A stretch of 21,521 bases of DNA from Actinomycetales bacterium (GTDB lineage: Bacteria > Actinomycetota > Actinomycetes > S36-B12): positions 1 through 21,521 of the forward strand of contig JAFIHP010000356.1 of assembly GCA_017849335.1 (NCBI GenBank). The letters run 5' to 3'. The translations under genes were made by a program, and so were the position numbers. This document shows, piece after piece, positions 1 through 8,129 of the stretch (the first letter of the stretch is position 1; every line of letters begins with the position of its first letter). A model generated the notes under the pieces. That model searched no databases. It saw nothing but the letters and a program-made list of their open reading frames with translations, and was not told where the DNA came from.

Positions 1-1200
1 CTGCAGGTTCTCGTCGATCGAGGCGAGGAAGTCCTGCGTGGTCTGCCACGGCTGGTCCGGGCCGATGAGCAGGGCGAGGTCCTTGGTCATCTTGCCCTCC
101 TCGACCGTCTCGACGCACACGCGCTCGAGGGTCTGCGCGAAGGCCGAGACCTCCGGGGTCCCGTCCAGCTTGCCGCGGTGCTCCAGGCCCCGGGTCCAGG
201 CGAAGATCGACGCGATCGGGTTCGTCGACGTCGGCTGACCCTTCTGGTGCTGGCGGTAGTGCCGCGTCACCGTGCCGTGCGCGGCCTCGGCCTCGACCGT
301 GCGGCCGTCCGGGGTCATGAGCACGCTGGTCATCAGGCCGAGCGAGCCGAAGCCCTGCGCGACGGTGTCCGACTGCACGTCGCCGTCGTAGTTCTTGCAG
401 GCCCAGACGTAGCCGCCCTCCCACTTCATGGCGGCGGCGACCATGTCGTCGATGAGCCGGTGCTCGTAGGAGATCCCGGCCGCCTCGAACTCCGCCTTGA
501 ACTCGGTCTCGTAGACCTCGGCGAAGATGTCCTTGAACTGGCCGTCGTAGGCCTTGAGGATCGTGTTCTTCGTCGACAGGTACACCGGATACCCGCGGTT
601 GAGGCCGTAGCGCATCGACGCACGGGCGAAGTCCCGGATCGACGCGTCGAGGTTGTACATGCCCATGGCGACGCCCGCGCCGGGGAAGTCGAAGACGTTG
701 AACTCCATCGGCTCCGAGCCGTCGGCCGGCTGGATCGTCATCGGTGGCGTTCCGGCGTACGGGACCTTGAAGGTGGCCGCCTTGCCCTGGTCGCCGAAGG
801 CGGGTCGGCAGACGATGATCGGCTTGGTCCAGCCGGGCACGAGCCGGGGGATGTTGCTGATGATGATCGGCTCGCGGAAGATCACGCCGCCGAGGATGTT
901 GCGGATCGTGCCGTTGGGCGACTTCCACATCTTCTTCAGGCCGAACTCCTCGACCCGCGCCTCGTCGGGCGTGATGGTCGCGCACTTGACGCCGACGCCG
1001 TACTGCTGGATCGCGTGCGCCGAGTCGATCGTGACCTGGTCGTCGGTCGCGTCGCGGTGCTCGATGCCCAGGTCGTAGTACTTCAGGTCGACGTCGAGGT
1101 ACTTCAGGATCAGCTCGTCCTTGATGAACTGCCAGATGATCCGGGTCATCTCGTCGCCGTCGAGCTCGACGACGGGGTTGGTCACCTTGATCTTGGTCAT
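1..1200 (-). CDS. icd: NADP-dependent isocitrate dehydrogenase, homodimeric type (3' end cut by window edge)
   Basis: Oxidatively decarboxylates isocitrate to 2-oxoglutarate with NADP+ in the TCA cycle (cytoplasm). The minus strand is open for 400 codons from ATG at 1198-1200 to the window edge; the family is about 405 residues, so only the last few are missing. Diagnostic stretches are the N-terminal VVELDGDEMTRIIW (residues 10-23), the substrate loop SPNGTIRNILGG (94-105), the conserved arginine in CRPAFGDQ (R132), and the later STKNTILKAYDG and EAEAAHGTVTRHY motifs. These mark the eukaryote-like homodimeric family, not the monomeric enzyme found in many actinobacteria. A GGAG ribosome binding site lies in the 8-base gap after the mdh stop codon, so icd is the second gene of an mdh-icd operon. 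The CRP just before AFGDQ differs from the GRH I remember from relatives; I cannot tell whether this matters. Confidence 0.96.
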   Translation of the reverse strand, partial: MTKIKVTNPVVELDGDEMTRIIWQFIKDELILKYLDVDLKYYDLGIEHRDATDDQVTIDSAHAIQQYGVGVKCATITPDEARVEEFGLKKMWKSPNGTIRNILGGVIFREPIIISNIPRLVPGWTKPIIVCRPAFGDQGKAATFKVPYAGTPPMTIQPADGSEPMEFNVFDFPGAGVAMGMYNLDASIRDFARASMRYGLNRGYPVYLSTKNTILKAYDGQFKDIFAEVYETEFKAEFEAAGISYEHRLIDDMVAAAMKWEGGYVWACKNYDGDVQSDTVAQGFGSLGLMTSVLMTPDGRTVEAEAAHGTVTRHYRQHQKGQPTSTNPIASIFAWTRGLEHRGKLDGTPEVSAFAQTLERVCVETVEEGKMTKDLALLIGPDQPWQTTQDFLASIDENLQ

Positions 1201-1208
1201 GGGGCTCC

Positions 1209-2165
1209 TCACAGGTCCTTGACGTCGGCCTGCTTGGCCTTGACGGCCTCGTAGGCCTCGACCAGCAGGGTCTTCTCGTTGTCGGTCAGGGGGGTCTCGA
1301 CGATCCGCCGGATGCCGCCGGCGCCGATCTCCGCCTCGACGCCCAGGTAGGCGCCGGACAGGCCGTACTCGCCGTCGACCCACGCGCAGACCGGCATGAC
1401 GGCGCCCGAGTCCTCGTGCACCGCCTTGGCCATGCGGGCGGCGGCCGCGGACGGCGCGTAGTAGGCGGAACCGGTCTTGAGCAGCGCGACGACCTCGGCG
1501 CCGCCGTTGCGCGTGCGCACGACGAGCTCCTCGATCTCGTCCGCCGAGAGCAGGTCCGACAGCGGCTTGCCGTCGACGGTGCACGCGGAGGCGACCGGAA
1601 CCATGGTGTCGCCGTGCGAACCCAGCGTCAGCGTCGTGACCGATGCGACCGGAACGCCCAGCTTCTCGGCGACGAAGTTCGTGAACCGGGCGGTGTCGAG
1701 CATGCCGGCCTGGCCGATGACGCGCGCGTGCGGGAAGCCGGTGACGATCTGCGCGAGCGCGGTCATCTCGTCCAGCGGGTTGGCCACGTTGATGATGACG
1801 GCCTCGGGCGCGTAGGTCGCGACGTTCTCGGCGACCGCCCGCATGATCTTGGCGTTGGTCTCGATCAGGTCCATGCGGCTCATGCCGGGCTTGCGCGGCA
1901 GGCCCGCCGTAATGACCACGATCTCCGAGCCGGCGATGGCCTCGTAGCCCTCGCCGTTCGGGCCGGTCGTCTGGCCGACGAGCTTCGTCTCGAAGCCCTC
2001 GATCCACCGGGACTGGTTCATGTCGAGCGCGAGCCCCTCGGGCTTGCCCTCGATCACGTCGGTCAGGACGACCGTGTCGAAGATGTCGTACTCGGCGAGC
2101 CGCATCGCGGTCGTCGAGCCGTAGAACCCTGCACCGATGACGGTGACCTTGCCGCTGCGTGACAT
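1209..2165 (-). CDS. mdh: Malate dehydrogenase (LDH-like family)
   Basis: Interconverts malate and oxaloacetate with NAD+ in the TCA cycle. The 318-residue product has an N-terminal Rossmann motif (VTVIGAGFYGSTTA, from about residue 7), the substrate loop with catalytic arginines (LPRKPGMSRMDL), NVANPLDEMT, and the catalytic histidine in GSHGDTM. These features place it in the lactate-dehydrogenase-like group of malate dehydrogenases, a normal length for which is about 310-320. The reading frame is open further upstream, but ATG at 2165 starts right before the Rossmann strand and has a GGAAGG sequence about 12 bases upstream, so I chose it. It is followed after 8 bases by icd, so two consecutive-pathway dehydrogenases are co-transcribed. 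A perfect palindrome 45 bases upstream is a likely control site. Confidence 0.95.
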   Translation of the reverse strand: MSRSGKVTVIGAGFYGSTTAMRLAEYDIFDTVVLTDVIEGKPEGLALDMNQSRWIEGFETKLVGQTTGPNGEGYEAIAGSEIVVITAGLPRKPGMSRMDLIETNAKIMRAVAENVATYAPEAVIINVANPLDEMTALAQIVTGFPHARVIGQAGMLDTARFTNFVAEKLGVPVASVTTLTLGSHGDTMVPVASACTVDGKPLSDLLSADEIEELVVRTRNGGAEVVALLKTGSAYYAPSAAAARMAKAVHEDSGAVMPVCAWVDGEYGLSGAYLGVEAEIGAGGIRRIVETPLTDNEKTLLVEAYEAVKAKQADVKDL

Positions 2166-2209
2166 GACGTGCCGATGCCTTCCGACGGGAGTGGGTGGCG
2201 AGCGAAGAA

Positions 2210-2225
2210 ATCTTGACGTCAAGAT
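2210..2225. promoter_or_regulatory. Perfect 16-bp palindrome upstream of mdh-icd, candidate operator
   Basis: The sequence reads ATCTTGACGTCAAGAT, a perfect inverted repeat with no spacer, 45-60 bases upstream of the mdh start. On the mdh strand its first half holds a -35-like TTGACG and its end holds CAAGAT, so a bound dimer would cover promoter elements. It is AT-rich relative to its surroundings. I infer a dimeric regulator of TCA-cycle genes but cannot name it from sequence. Confidence 0.6.
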
Positions 2226-2316
2226 ATCGCAGGTCCGGCCGCGGTTGCCGGGCGGGCGGCCGCGCACACGTCCCGCGATGAGTGGCTATGACGTGTCTGC
2301 GAGGTCGCACGCGCGC

Positions 2317-2378
2317 GTTGAGTGGTGAGGCGTGGCCCCGTGCGAGCGAAGCGAGCGGGCCACACCTCACCACTCAAC
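2317..2378 (-). repeat. Long intergenic hairpin repeat (REP-like), possible terminator
   Basis: Arms of 22 bp at 2317-2338 and 2357-2378 are complementary except at one position, which becomes a G-U wobble only in the minus-strand transcript. The 18-base loop holds GCGAGC twice around GAA. The element begins 7 bases after the stop of the small membrane protein gene and could end its transcript, although no U-tract follows on the minus strand. From memory, palindromes with a GCGAGCGAAGCGAGC core are scattered between genes in Nocardioides-like genomes. This copy is therefore probably one of a dispersed family. Confidence 0.7.
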
Positions 2379-2385
2379 AATCGTG

Positions 2386-2661
2386 CTACGCGGTGCGATC
2401 CCCGGCCGCGCGTCCGGCGTAGGTCGCGATGTCGAGCACGAAGCCCAGACCGACGACCACCCAGCCGATTCCGTCGACCCCGCCGAAGGGGGCCCAGGCC
2501 GCGACGTACGCCAGGGTCGTCCACGGCAGCACGATCAGTCCGGCGAGCGGCCACCAGAAGCTGTCCCCGAACGCCGCCGTGACCCGCGGGGTGAAGATCC
2601 ACGCCCACAACAGCGCGAGCCGCGGCCCGAGGAACCCGAGCACGAGGATGAAGCAGCACAT
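2386..2661 (-). CDS. Small conserved membrane protein of unknown function
   Basis: A 91-residue, mostly hydrophobic protein. It starts MCCFILVLGFLGPRL and has about three membrane segments: residues 2-20, roughly 33-55 (WWPLAGLIVLPWTTLAYVAAW) and 62-80. I recognise the layout FLGPR...WPLxGxxxLPWTTLxY...DIxxYxG from unnamed small actinobacterial membrane proteins, but no function is known to me. ATG at 2661 was chosen because the open frame upstream runs into the divergent HPt gene and reads as arginine-rich, non-conserved sequence. No good Shine-Dalgarno sequence precedes it. The stop is followed at once by the hairpin at 2317-2378. Confidence 0.72.
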   Translation of the reverse strand: MCCFILVLGFLGPRLALLWAWIFTPRVTAAFGDSFWWPLAGLIVLPWTTLAYVAAWAPFGGVDGIGWVVVGLGFVLDIATYAGRAAGDRTA

Positions 2662-2729
2662 GGGCGGAGCGTAGGGCCACCCGACCGCGACGCGCCGACG
2701 ATCGTTCGAGGAGTTCGTGGGCCCGCCGG

Positions 2730-2742
2730 TAGGCTCGCACGC
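2730..2742 (+). promoter_or_regulatory. Likely leaderless promoter of the HPt-regulator operon
   Basis: TAGGCT at 2730-2735 fits the actinobacterial -10 pattern TANNNT and lies 7 bases before the GTG start at 2743. No Shine-Dalgarno sequence lies at a usable distance; the nearest AGGAG is about 30 bases away. Transcription probably starts at or next to the GTG. A weak -35 candidate is TTCGAG at 2705-2710. Confidence 0.5.
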
Positions 2743-3041
2743 GTGATCGGGGTTACCGACGCGGACGAGTCGGACGAGGTTCTGGCGTTCATCGCCGAGC
2801 GGCGGGGACCCGTCCTGCGAGCCGCGATCGACGACCTCGCGGCAGCCCCTGTCGACGACCTCCCGGACGTCACGCATCGGCTCCACGGGATTCTCGGGTC
2901 GTACGGCCTGGACGAGGCGCACGAGTACATCGCGGCGCTCGCCGAGCTCCTGGCGGACGCGGATGTAAGCGCGGCTCAGGCGCAGGCGGCGCGGGAGAGC
3001 ACGGTGGTCGAGCTGAGGCGGCTCGCGGACGAAGGGGGAGC

Positions 3042-3045
<4 letters not shown>
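2743..3045 (+). CDS. HPt-like phosphotransfer protein
   Basis: A 100-residue, acidic, predicted all-helical protein. Residues 45-55 (HRLHGILGSYG) match the histidine phosphotransfer signature HxLKGxxxxxG, with the candidate phosphohistidine at H45 and the usual lysine replaced by H48. Flanking helices 10-35 and 57-95 give the length expected of a single HPt four-helix domain. The GTG start has no Shine-Dalgarno but sits 7 bases after a -10-like TAGGCT. Its TGA overlaps the ATG of the next gene, an OmpR-type regulator (ATGA, 3042-3045), so the two are translationally coupled and the regulator is the obvious partner. No hybrid kinase is present in this window to supply phosphate. The family call rests on one short motif, so it could instead be a degenerate HPt acting as an adaptor. 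Confidence 0.68.
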
Positions 3046-3722
<677 letters not shown>

Positions 3723-3733
3723 GTCTCGCCGCC

Positions 3734-4402
3734 CTACGTCAGGCGACGCGCGGACGCCCACCGCTCGAGCTCCCGGCGGTTGGACAGCTGGAGCTTGCGG
3801 AGCACGGCCGACACGTGCGTCTCGATCGTCTTGACCGAGAGGAACAGCTCGGCCGCGGTCTCGCGATACGTGTAGCCGCGGGCGATGTACCGCATGACCT
3901 CCCGCTCGCGCGGCGTCAGCCGGTCCAGGTCGTCCGGCTCGCCCTCGGCCGGGTCGGCGGACGTGTCCGTCGCACCGGCGGCGAACGCGTCGAGCACGAA
4001 CCCGGCGAGCCGCGGCGAGAACACCGCGTCACCGGCCGCGATCCGCTCGACCGCCGCACGCAGGTCCTCGCCGCTGATCGCCTTGGTGACGTAGCCGCGC
4101 GCGCCGCCGCGCACGACCGACACGACGTCAGCCGGGGCGTCGCTGACCGAGATCGCCAGGAACCTCGTCGCCGGCGCCGACTCCGCGCACGCGTCGAGCA
4201 CCGCCCGTCCGTCCCCTCCCGGCAGGTGCACGTCGAGGAGGACCACGTCCGGCTGCTGCGCGGTCACGACCCGGACGGCCTCGTCGACGTCCGCCGCCTC
4301 GCCGACCACGTCCACCCCGTCCCCGAGCTCGGCGCGCAGCCCGGAGCGGACCAGTGCGTGGTCGTCGACGAGCACGACCCGCAGGCGCCGACCGTCGTTC
4401 AC
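3734..4402 (-). CDS. NarL/LuxR-family response regulator (LiaR-like)
   Basis: A 222-residue regulator with a receiver domain (about 8-120: D13/D14, phosphoacceptor D57 in LLDVHLPGGDG, K107 in YVTKAIS) and a C-terminal LuxR helix-turn-helix (about 160-218: LTPREREVMRYIARGYTYRETA, then SVKTIETHVSAVLRKL). The start is GTG at 4402, which overlaps the TGA of the upstream kinase (GTGA, 4399-4402); this coupling and the position of the first receiver strand fix the start. The reading frame is open much further upstream but only as a shadow of the kinase gene. It is the cognate regulator of the PspC-domain kinase and, by neighbourhood, probably controls the divergent PspC/LiaF-like gene. Confidence 0.94.
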   Translation of the reverse strand: MNDGRRLRVVLVDDHALVRSGLRAELGDGVDVVGEAADVDEAVRVVTAQQPDVVLLDVHLPGGDGRAVLDACAESAPATRFLAISVSDAPADVVSVVRGGARGYVTKAISGEDLRAAVERIAAGDAVFSPRLAGFVLDAFAAGATDTSADPAEGEPDDLDRLTPREREVMRYIARGYTYRETAAELFLSVKTIETHVSAVLRKLQLSNRRELERWASARRLT

Positions 4403-5628
4403 GCCGACACCACCGGGAGCCGGAGGCGGACCTGCGTGCCGGCACCGGGTGCCGTGACGATCTCGGCGGTGCCGCCGTTGCGCGCCATGCGTCCGACGAT
4501 CGACTCGCGCACCCCGCGCCGATCCGGTGGCACGTCGTCCACGACGAAGCCGGGACCGCGGTCGCGCACGAACACCTCCACGACCGACTCGTCGACCTCG
4601 GCGAAGACCGACACCGCTCCCCCGCCGTGGCGCGCCGCGTTGACCATCGCCTCGCGCGTCGCGGCGACGAGAGCGCCCACCCGGGAGTCGATCGGGGCGT
4701 CGCCGACCGTGACGACGTCGACCGTCGCGCCGTAGCTGACCTCCACCTCCGCCGCGGCGCGCTGCAGGGCGGCGGACATCGACCGCTCGGAGTCCCCGGT
4801 CGGCGTGTACAGCCATGACCGCAGCGCACGTTCCTCGGCGCGTGCCAGCCGCATCACCTGGTCGGGGTCCCCGACGTTCCGCTGGATGAGCGTGAGCGTC
4901 TGCAGGACCGAGTCGTGCACGTGCGCGGCGAGCTCGGCCCGCTCCGTCTCGCGGATCAGGGCACGGCGCTGCTCGACCTGGTCGGTGTAGCGCCGGTACG
5001 CCCACGGGAAGGCGACGACGCCGACACCCGCCATCAGGACCAGCGCGGTGACGAGCGCCTGCACCGCGGCGACCGGACCCGAGCGGCCGACCAGCAACGC
5101 CAGGCCGCCCAGGCCGACGAGCGTCACTCCGACGACCAGACGCCACCGTCCCGCTGTCGCCGTCGACGCCGCGGTGTCCTTGGCCAGCCGACCCGCCCGG
5201 CTCGCCCAGCGGGACCGCTGGGTGTCGTCGGCCTGCTGCCACACCAGCGCGGCGCCGACGAGCGCCAGGAGCAGCGGCGGGATCATGCCGCCCAGCACGT
5301 CGACGCCCAGCGCCGCGAGCAGCAACAGCACGCCGACGACGGCCGTCGCCAGCAGGACCAGCCGCATCCCGTCGGCGCCCCGGTCACGATCGGGCCGATC
5401 GTCGGACTCCGTCTCGCTGATCGGAAGCGTGATCCACAGCGCCGCGTACAGCACGATCCCGACTCCGCCCGAGACGGCGAGCACGACGAAGGCGGCGCGG
5501 ACGAGCCAGGTCGGGAGCCCGAGGTGATCGGCCAGGCCACGCGCGACGCCCGCCGCGATCCGGCCGGACACCGGTCGGGTCGCGCGGCGGGCCTCGGTCG
5601 GGGCCACGGCTGGGGCCTGTGCGCTCAC
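4399..5628 (-). CDS. Sensor histidine kinase with N-terminal PspC domain (LiaS-like)
   Basis: A 409-residue membrane sensor. Residues 14-70 form a PspC domain (GRIAAGVARGLADHLGLPTWLVRAAFVVL...). Membrane segments follow at about 88-106, 111-130, 163-181 and 187-210. A HisKA_3 dimerisation domain follows with phospho-acceptor H238 in HVHDSVLQTLTLIQ. The ATPase domain has N330 (REAMVNAARH) and D356 (DRGPGF), and the G2 box is the short GVRESIVGRM form typical of NarL-partner kinases. GTG at 5628 is chosen because the frame upstream is arginine-rich shadow sequence; a -10-like CATGAT lies 6 bases before it and there is no Shine-Dalgarno. It is coupled by overlap to the LuxR-type regulator and is divergent from another PspC protein, the arrangement of a LiaFSR-like cell-envelope stress system. 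Confidence 0.93.
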   Translation of the reverse strand: MSAQAPAVAPTEARRATRPVSGRIAAGVARGLADHLGLPTWLVRAAFVVLAVSGGVGIVLYAALWITLPISETESDDRPDRDRGADGMRLVLLATAVVGVLLLLAALGVDVLGGMIPPLLLALVGAALVWQQADDTQRSRWASRAGRLAKDTAASTATAGRWRLVVGVTLVGLGGLALLVGRSGPVAAVQALVTALVLMAGVGVVAFPWAYRRYTDQVEQRRALIRETERAELAAHVHDSVLQTLTLIQRNVGDPDQVMRLARAEERALRSWLYTPTGDSERSMSAALQRAAAEVEVSYGATVDVVTVGDAPIDSRVGALVAATREAMVNAARHGGGAVSVFAEVDESVVEVFVRDRGPGFVVDDVPPDRRGVRESIVGRMARNGGTAEIVTAPGAGTQVRLRLPVVSA

Positions 5629-5759
5629 TGCTCGATCATGCCGGTCGAGCCTGCCCGATGCACCAGGGTCGTACCCCGAGCTCGGCGACCGGAGTTCAGG
5701 GGTCGCCTCAGGGGCGTTCCCCGATGTGCGCGCCCCCGGGTCGACCGCAGGCTGGCACC
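5629..5759. promoter_or_regulatory. Divergent promoter region between the PspC kinase and the PspC/LiaF-like gene
   Basis: Both genes have a -10-like hexamer 6 bases before the start codon and no Shine-Dalgarno: CATGAT (minus strand, plus positions 5635-5640) for the kinase and CAGGCT (5748-5753) for the divergent gene. A direct repeat TCAGGGG occurs at 5696-5702 and 5708-5714, a 12-base period. It is a candidate regulator site upstream of the PspC/LiaF-like gene. Confidence 0.45.
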
Positions 5760-7079
5760 ATGAGCGAACAGACCATGACCGACATCCCTTCGTCGCCGAC
5801 GCCCCCGCCGCGCCCGAGTCGGCCGCCGCTTCGGCGCTCCGACGACCGCGTGCTCGGCGGTGTCGCCGGCGGCGTCGCCCGCTGGCTCGACATCGACCCG
5901 ACGATCGTGCGCGTCGTCCTCGCGGTACTGGCCGTCTTCGGCGGATCCGGCATCCTGCTGTACGCCCTCGGGTGGCTCCTGATCCCCGCACAGGACGCGT
6001 CCGTCAGCGCGGCTCAGGACCTGCTCGACCGGGCCGGACGGCCCGGGTCGGCGAACCGGGTCCTGCTGATCGTCCTCGGCGTGTGCGTCGCGGTGTTCGC
6101 CGCGGCGTCGGTCGGCACGGTCTGGTTCGTCGGCGGGCCCGGTGGCTTCCTGTCGGGCGGCACCATGCTGCTGCTGGTCACCGGCGGCCTGGTGGCCTGG
6201 CTGCTCATCCGTGACCAGCGCACCGCGGCGCCCCGGCCGGCGTCAGCACCGACCACGCCGCCCGCGCCCGTCCCGACCGCCTCGCAGTCCGCGCCCGAGG
6301 TGCCCGACGTGCCGGTCGGGCCGGACGTCCCGACGACAGCCGTCGCCGTCCCGGCGGACACCCTCGTGGCCCCGGTCGGCTTCGCGTACGGCGGCACCGG
6401 CGGCGGGTACGCCGGATATGCGCCGACTCCGCAGCCTGTCGCACCGAGGCCCCGGCGCCCCCGGTCCTACCTGGGCCTGACCGTCCTGAGCGTGGCACTG
6501 CTGGTCATTGGCGCCATGACGGCGCTGGACCTGACCGACGTCGTGTCCTTCGAGCCGGTCGTCGTGCTCGCCACCGGCCTGGGCATCCTCGGCATCGGGA
6601 TGATCGTCGGCGCCTTCGCCGGCCGCGCCACCTGGTTGTTGACGATCGCGATCCCGCTGGCGATTCTCACCGCCCTCGTGGCCGTGGTCCCCGCGCAGCG
6701 GATCGGCATCGGCGGGACATCCGCCGGCAGCGTCCGCTGGCAGCCGACGACAGTGGCCGACGCCTCTGCCACGCACCGGCTGGGATTCGGGGAGGCCACC
6801 CTCGACCTGCGCGACCTCCCGCCCGGCACGAACGTGCTCGAGCCCGTCACCGCCCGCGTCGGCGTGGGTCGGCTCGTCGTGCTCCTGCCCGACGACATGA
6901 CGGCATCGGTCGACGCCTCGGTCGGTGGCGGCCAGATCCGGATCGACGGGCAGCCGCGGGTCGAGGGCATGGACCGTTCGCTGACGGCCACGATCCCTGC
7001 CCTCGACGGGCCGGCATCGTCAACCGCGTACCTGGACCTCGAGGTCGGCTTCGGAACAGTGGAGGTGTCGCATGGCTAG
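5760..7079 (+). CDS. PspC-domain membrane protein with LiaF-like C-terminal domain
   Basis: A 439-residue membrane protein. Residues 23-78 are a PspC domain (LRRSDDRVLGGVAGGVARWL...). Two membrane segments follow near 98-122 and 130-147. A Pro/Ala/Val/Thr-rich linker spans about 150-230, and three more membrane segments lie at about 240-335. The last 90-100 residues, from HRLGFGEATLDLRDLP, have the repeating beta pattern of the LiaF C-terminal domain (cell-wall-active antibiotic response family): VGVGRLVVLLP, VDASVGGGQI and a final DLEVGFGTVEVSHG. In LiaFSR systems LiaF holds the kinase inactive until the envelope is damaged; I infer the same role here because the divergent kinase also carries PspC. 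The start ATG at 5760 has a -10-like CAGGCT 6 bases upstream. The stop overlaps the next gene by 8 bases. Confidence 0.87.
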   Translation: MSEQTMTDIPSSPTPPPRPSRPPLRRSDDRVLGGVAGGVARWLDIDPTIVRVVLAVLAVFGGSGILLYALGWLLIPAQDASVSAAQDLLDRAGRPGSANRVLLIVLGVCVAVFAAASVGTVWFVGGPGGFLSGGTMLLLVTGGLVAWLLIRDQRTAAPRPASAPTTPPAPVPTASQSAPEVPDVPVGPDVPTTAVAVPADTLVAPVGFAYGGTGGGYAGYAPTPQPVAPRPRRPRSYLGLTVLSVALLVIGAMTALDLTDVVSFEPVVVLATGLGILGIGMIVGAFAGRATWLLTIAIPLAILTALVAVVPAQRIGIGGTSAGSVRWQPTTVADASATHRLGFGEATLDLRDLPPGTNVLEPVTARVGVGRLVVLLPDDMTASVDASVGGGQIRIDGQPRVEGMDRSLTATIPALDGPASSTAYLDLEVGFGTVEVSHG

Positions 7080-7299
7080 GCATCCGTTCGACCTGGTGGC
7101 GTTCGTGTTCGGGCTGCTCGTGACCGGGTTCGCGGCGGCGTACATCGTCGGCGCCTACACCGACGTGCGACTGGACCCGCGGCTGGTGGTCCCGCTGCTC
7201 CTGGTGGGTGCGGGAGCCGTCGGGCTGGCCGCCTCGCTCGTCGCGCAGCGTCGCAGCAACCACAGCGACGACGTCCCCGCCCGCGTCGACCAGGGCTGA
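7072..7299 (+). CDS. Small two-pass membrane protein, co-operonic with the PspC/LiaF-like gene
   Basis: A 75-residue protein with two membrane segments (about 8-28 and 39-58, VVPLLLVGAGAVGLAASLVA) and a charged cytoplasmic-type tail. I do not recognise a named family. Its ATG lies inside the end of the PspC/LiaF-like gene (8-base overlap, with GGAGGTG just upstream as ribosome binding site), so it is translated from the same mRNA and is probably an accessory of that membrane complex. Its stop lies only 2 bases from the stop of the convergent N-acetyltransferase gene, leaving no room for a terminator between them. Confidence 0.8.
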   Translation: MARHPFDLVAFVFGLLVTGFAAAYIVGAYTDVRLDPRLVVPLLLVGAGAVGLAASLVAQRRSNHSDDVPARVDQG

Positions 7300-7301
7300 T
7301 C

Positions 7302-8111
7302 TCAGTCTCGCCGAGTGCGTCCGTCCAGGAGGCGGACGCACTCGGCGTGGTCGACCCGCAAGCCGAAGTCGTTCAGCAGGATCGCCGCGAGCTCGTCCGG
7401 GTCGTCGATCCGGCGGCTCTCGACCCCGTCCGCACGGATCACCCAGTAGTCCCGGTCGCGCAGCGACCGGGTCTCGCCGTCTCGCAGCGTGGAGGCGACG
7501 AGCACCTGGACGAAGTGGGCGTCCGGGTGCCGGTGGGAGTAGAAGTGGCCCAGCTCGCAGTCGGACTCCCCGTACGGCGCCAGCTCGAAGCGGTACATCG
7601 GCGCGAGCTCGTCGGCGCCGCCGCCGTAGGTCGTCCACGTCGACGGACCGGTCTGCCCGAGTCGGAAGCGGCGCCAGGGCTCGCCCACCGCCTCGCCGTC
7701 GAACGGCACCGCGGCGGTCGGACCCTGGGGGCCGAAGCCGACATCCACGAGGTAGCGATCGCCGTCGATCTCCACGACCGTCACCCGGTGGGTCAAGGGC
7801 GGGTGCTCGGCACCGCTGAGCAGGACACGAGCCAGGTACATCGTGGGCGCGAATCCCAGCTCGGCCAGCACCTCGTGCATCAGCAGGTTCTGCTCGAAGC
7901 AGTAGCCGCCACGCCGGCGCACGACGAGACGATCGTGAACGGCTGCCAGGCCCAGCGGGAGATCGTCGCCGAGCTGGACGCCGACGCTGCCGAACGGGAA
8001 GGTCGCGACATGCCGGCGGACCAGCTCGTCGGCCAACTCCCTCGACGGCGGGCCTGGTTCGATCCCCAGCACGTCGAGGTACTCCGCGACCAGGTCGGAG
8101 CGCTCGGTCAT
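7302..8111 (-). CDS. nat: Arylamine N-acetyltransferase
   Basis: Transfers acetyl from acetyl-CoA to arylamines, hydrazines or related amines in the cytoplasm. The 269-residue product has the complete Cys-His-Asp catalytic triad of the family: C71 in RRRGGYCFEQN, H108 in LTHRV and D123 in LVDVGFG. The N-terminal YLDVLGI and HVATFPFGSVGV also match. Length is typical (about 270-280). ATG at 8111 is preceded by CAGGGT and 6 bases, matching the leaderless geometry of other genes here; a GTG two codons upstream is possible but less likely. A strong hairpin separates it from hsp20 upstream, so it is probably transcribed alone. The physiological substrate cannot be read from the sequence; relatives include both detoxifying enzymes and amide-forming tailoring enzymes. 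Confidence 0.93.
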   Translation of the reverse strand: MTERSDLVAEYLDVLGIEPGPPSRELADELVRRHVATFPFGSVGVQLGDDLPLGLAAVHDRLVVRRRGGYCFEQNLLMHEVLAELGFAPTMYLARVLLSGAEHPPLTHRVTVVEIDGDRYLVDVGFGPQGPTAAVPFDGEAVGEPWRRFRLGQTGPSTWTTYGGGADELAPMYRFELAPYGESDCELGHFYSHRHPDAHFVQVLVASTLRDGETRSLRDRDYWVIRADGVESRRIDDPDELAAILLNDFGLRVDHAECVRLLDGRTRRD

Positions 8112-8129
8112 GGGCACACCCTGGCAGAG

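Noticed and set aside
178..1254. Long plus-strand open frame opposite icd
   Set aside because: Antisense shadow of a clear isocitrate dehydrogenase; its translation is low-complexity Arg/Val/Asp-rich sequence with no family features, as expected opposite high-GC genes.
2332..2742. Upstream extension of the HPt-like gene
   Set aside because: The frame is open back to 2332 but would overlap the membrane protein gene and part of the hairpin repeat; GTG at 2743 has a -10 element at leaderless distance and starts just before the helical domain.
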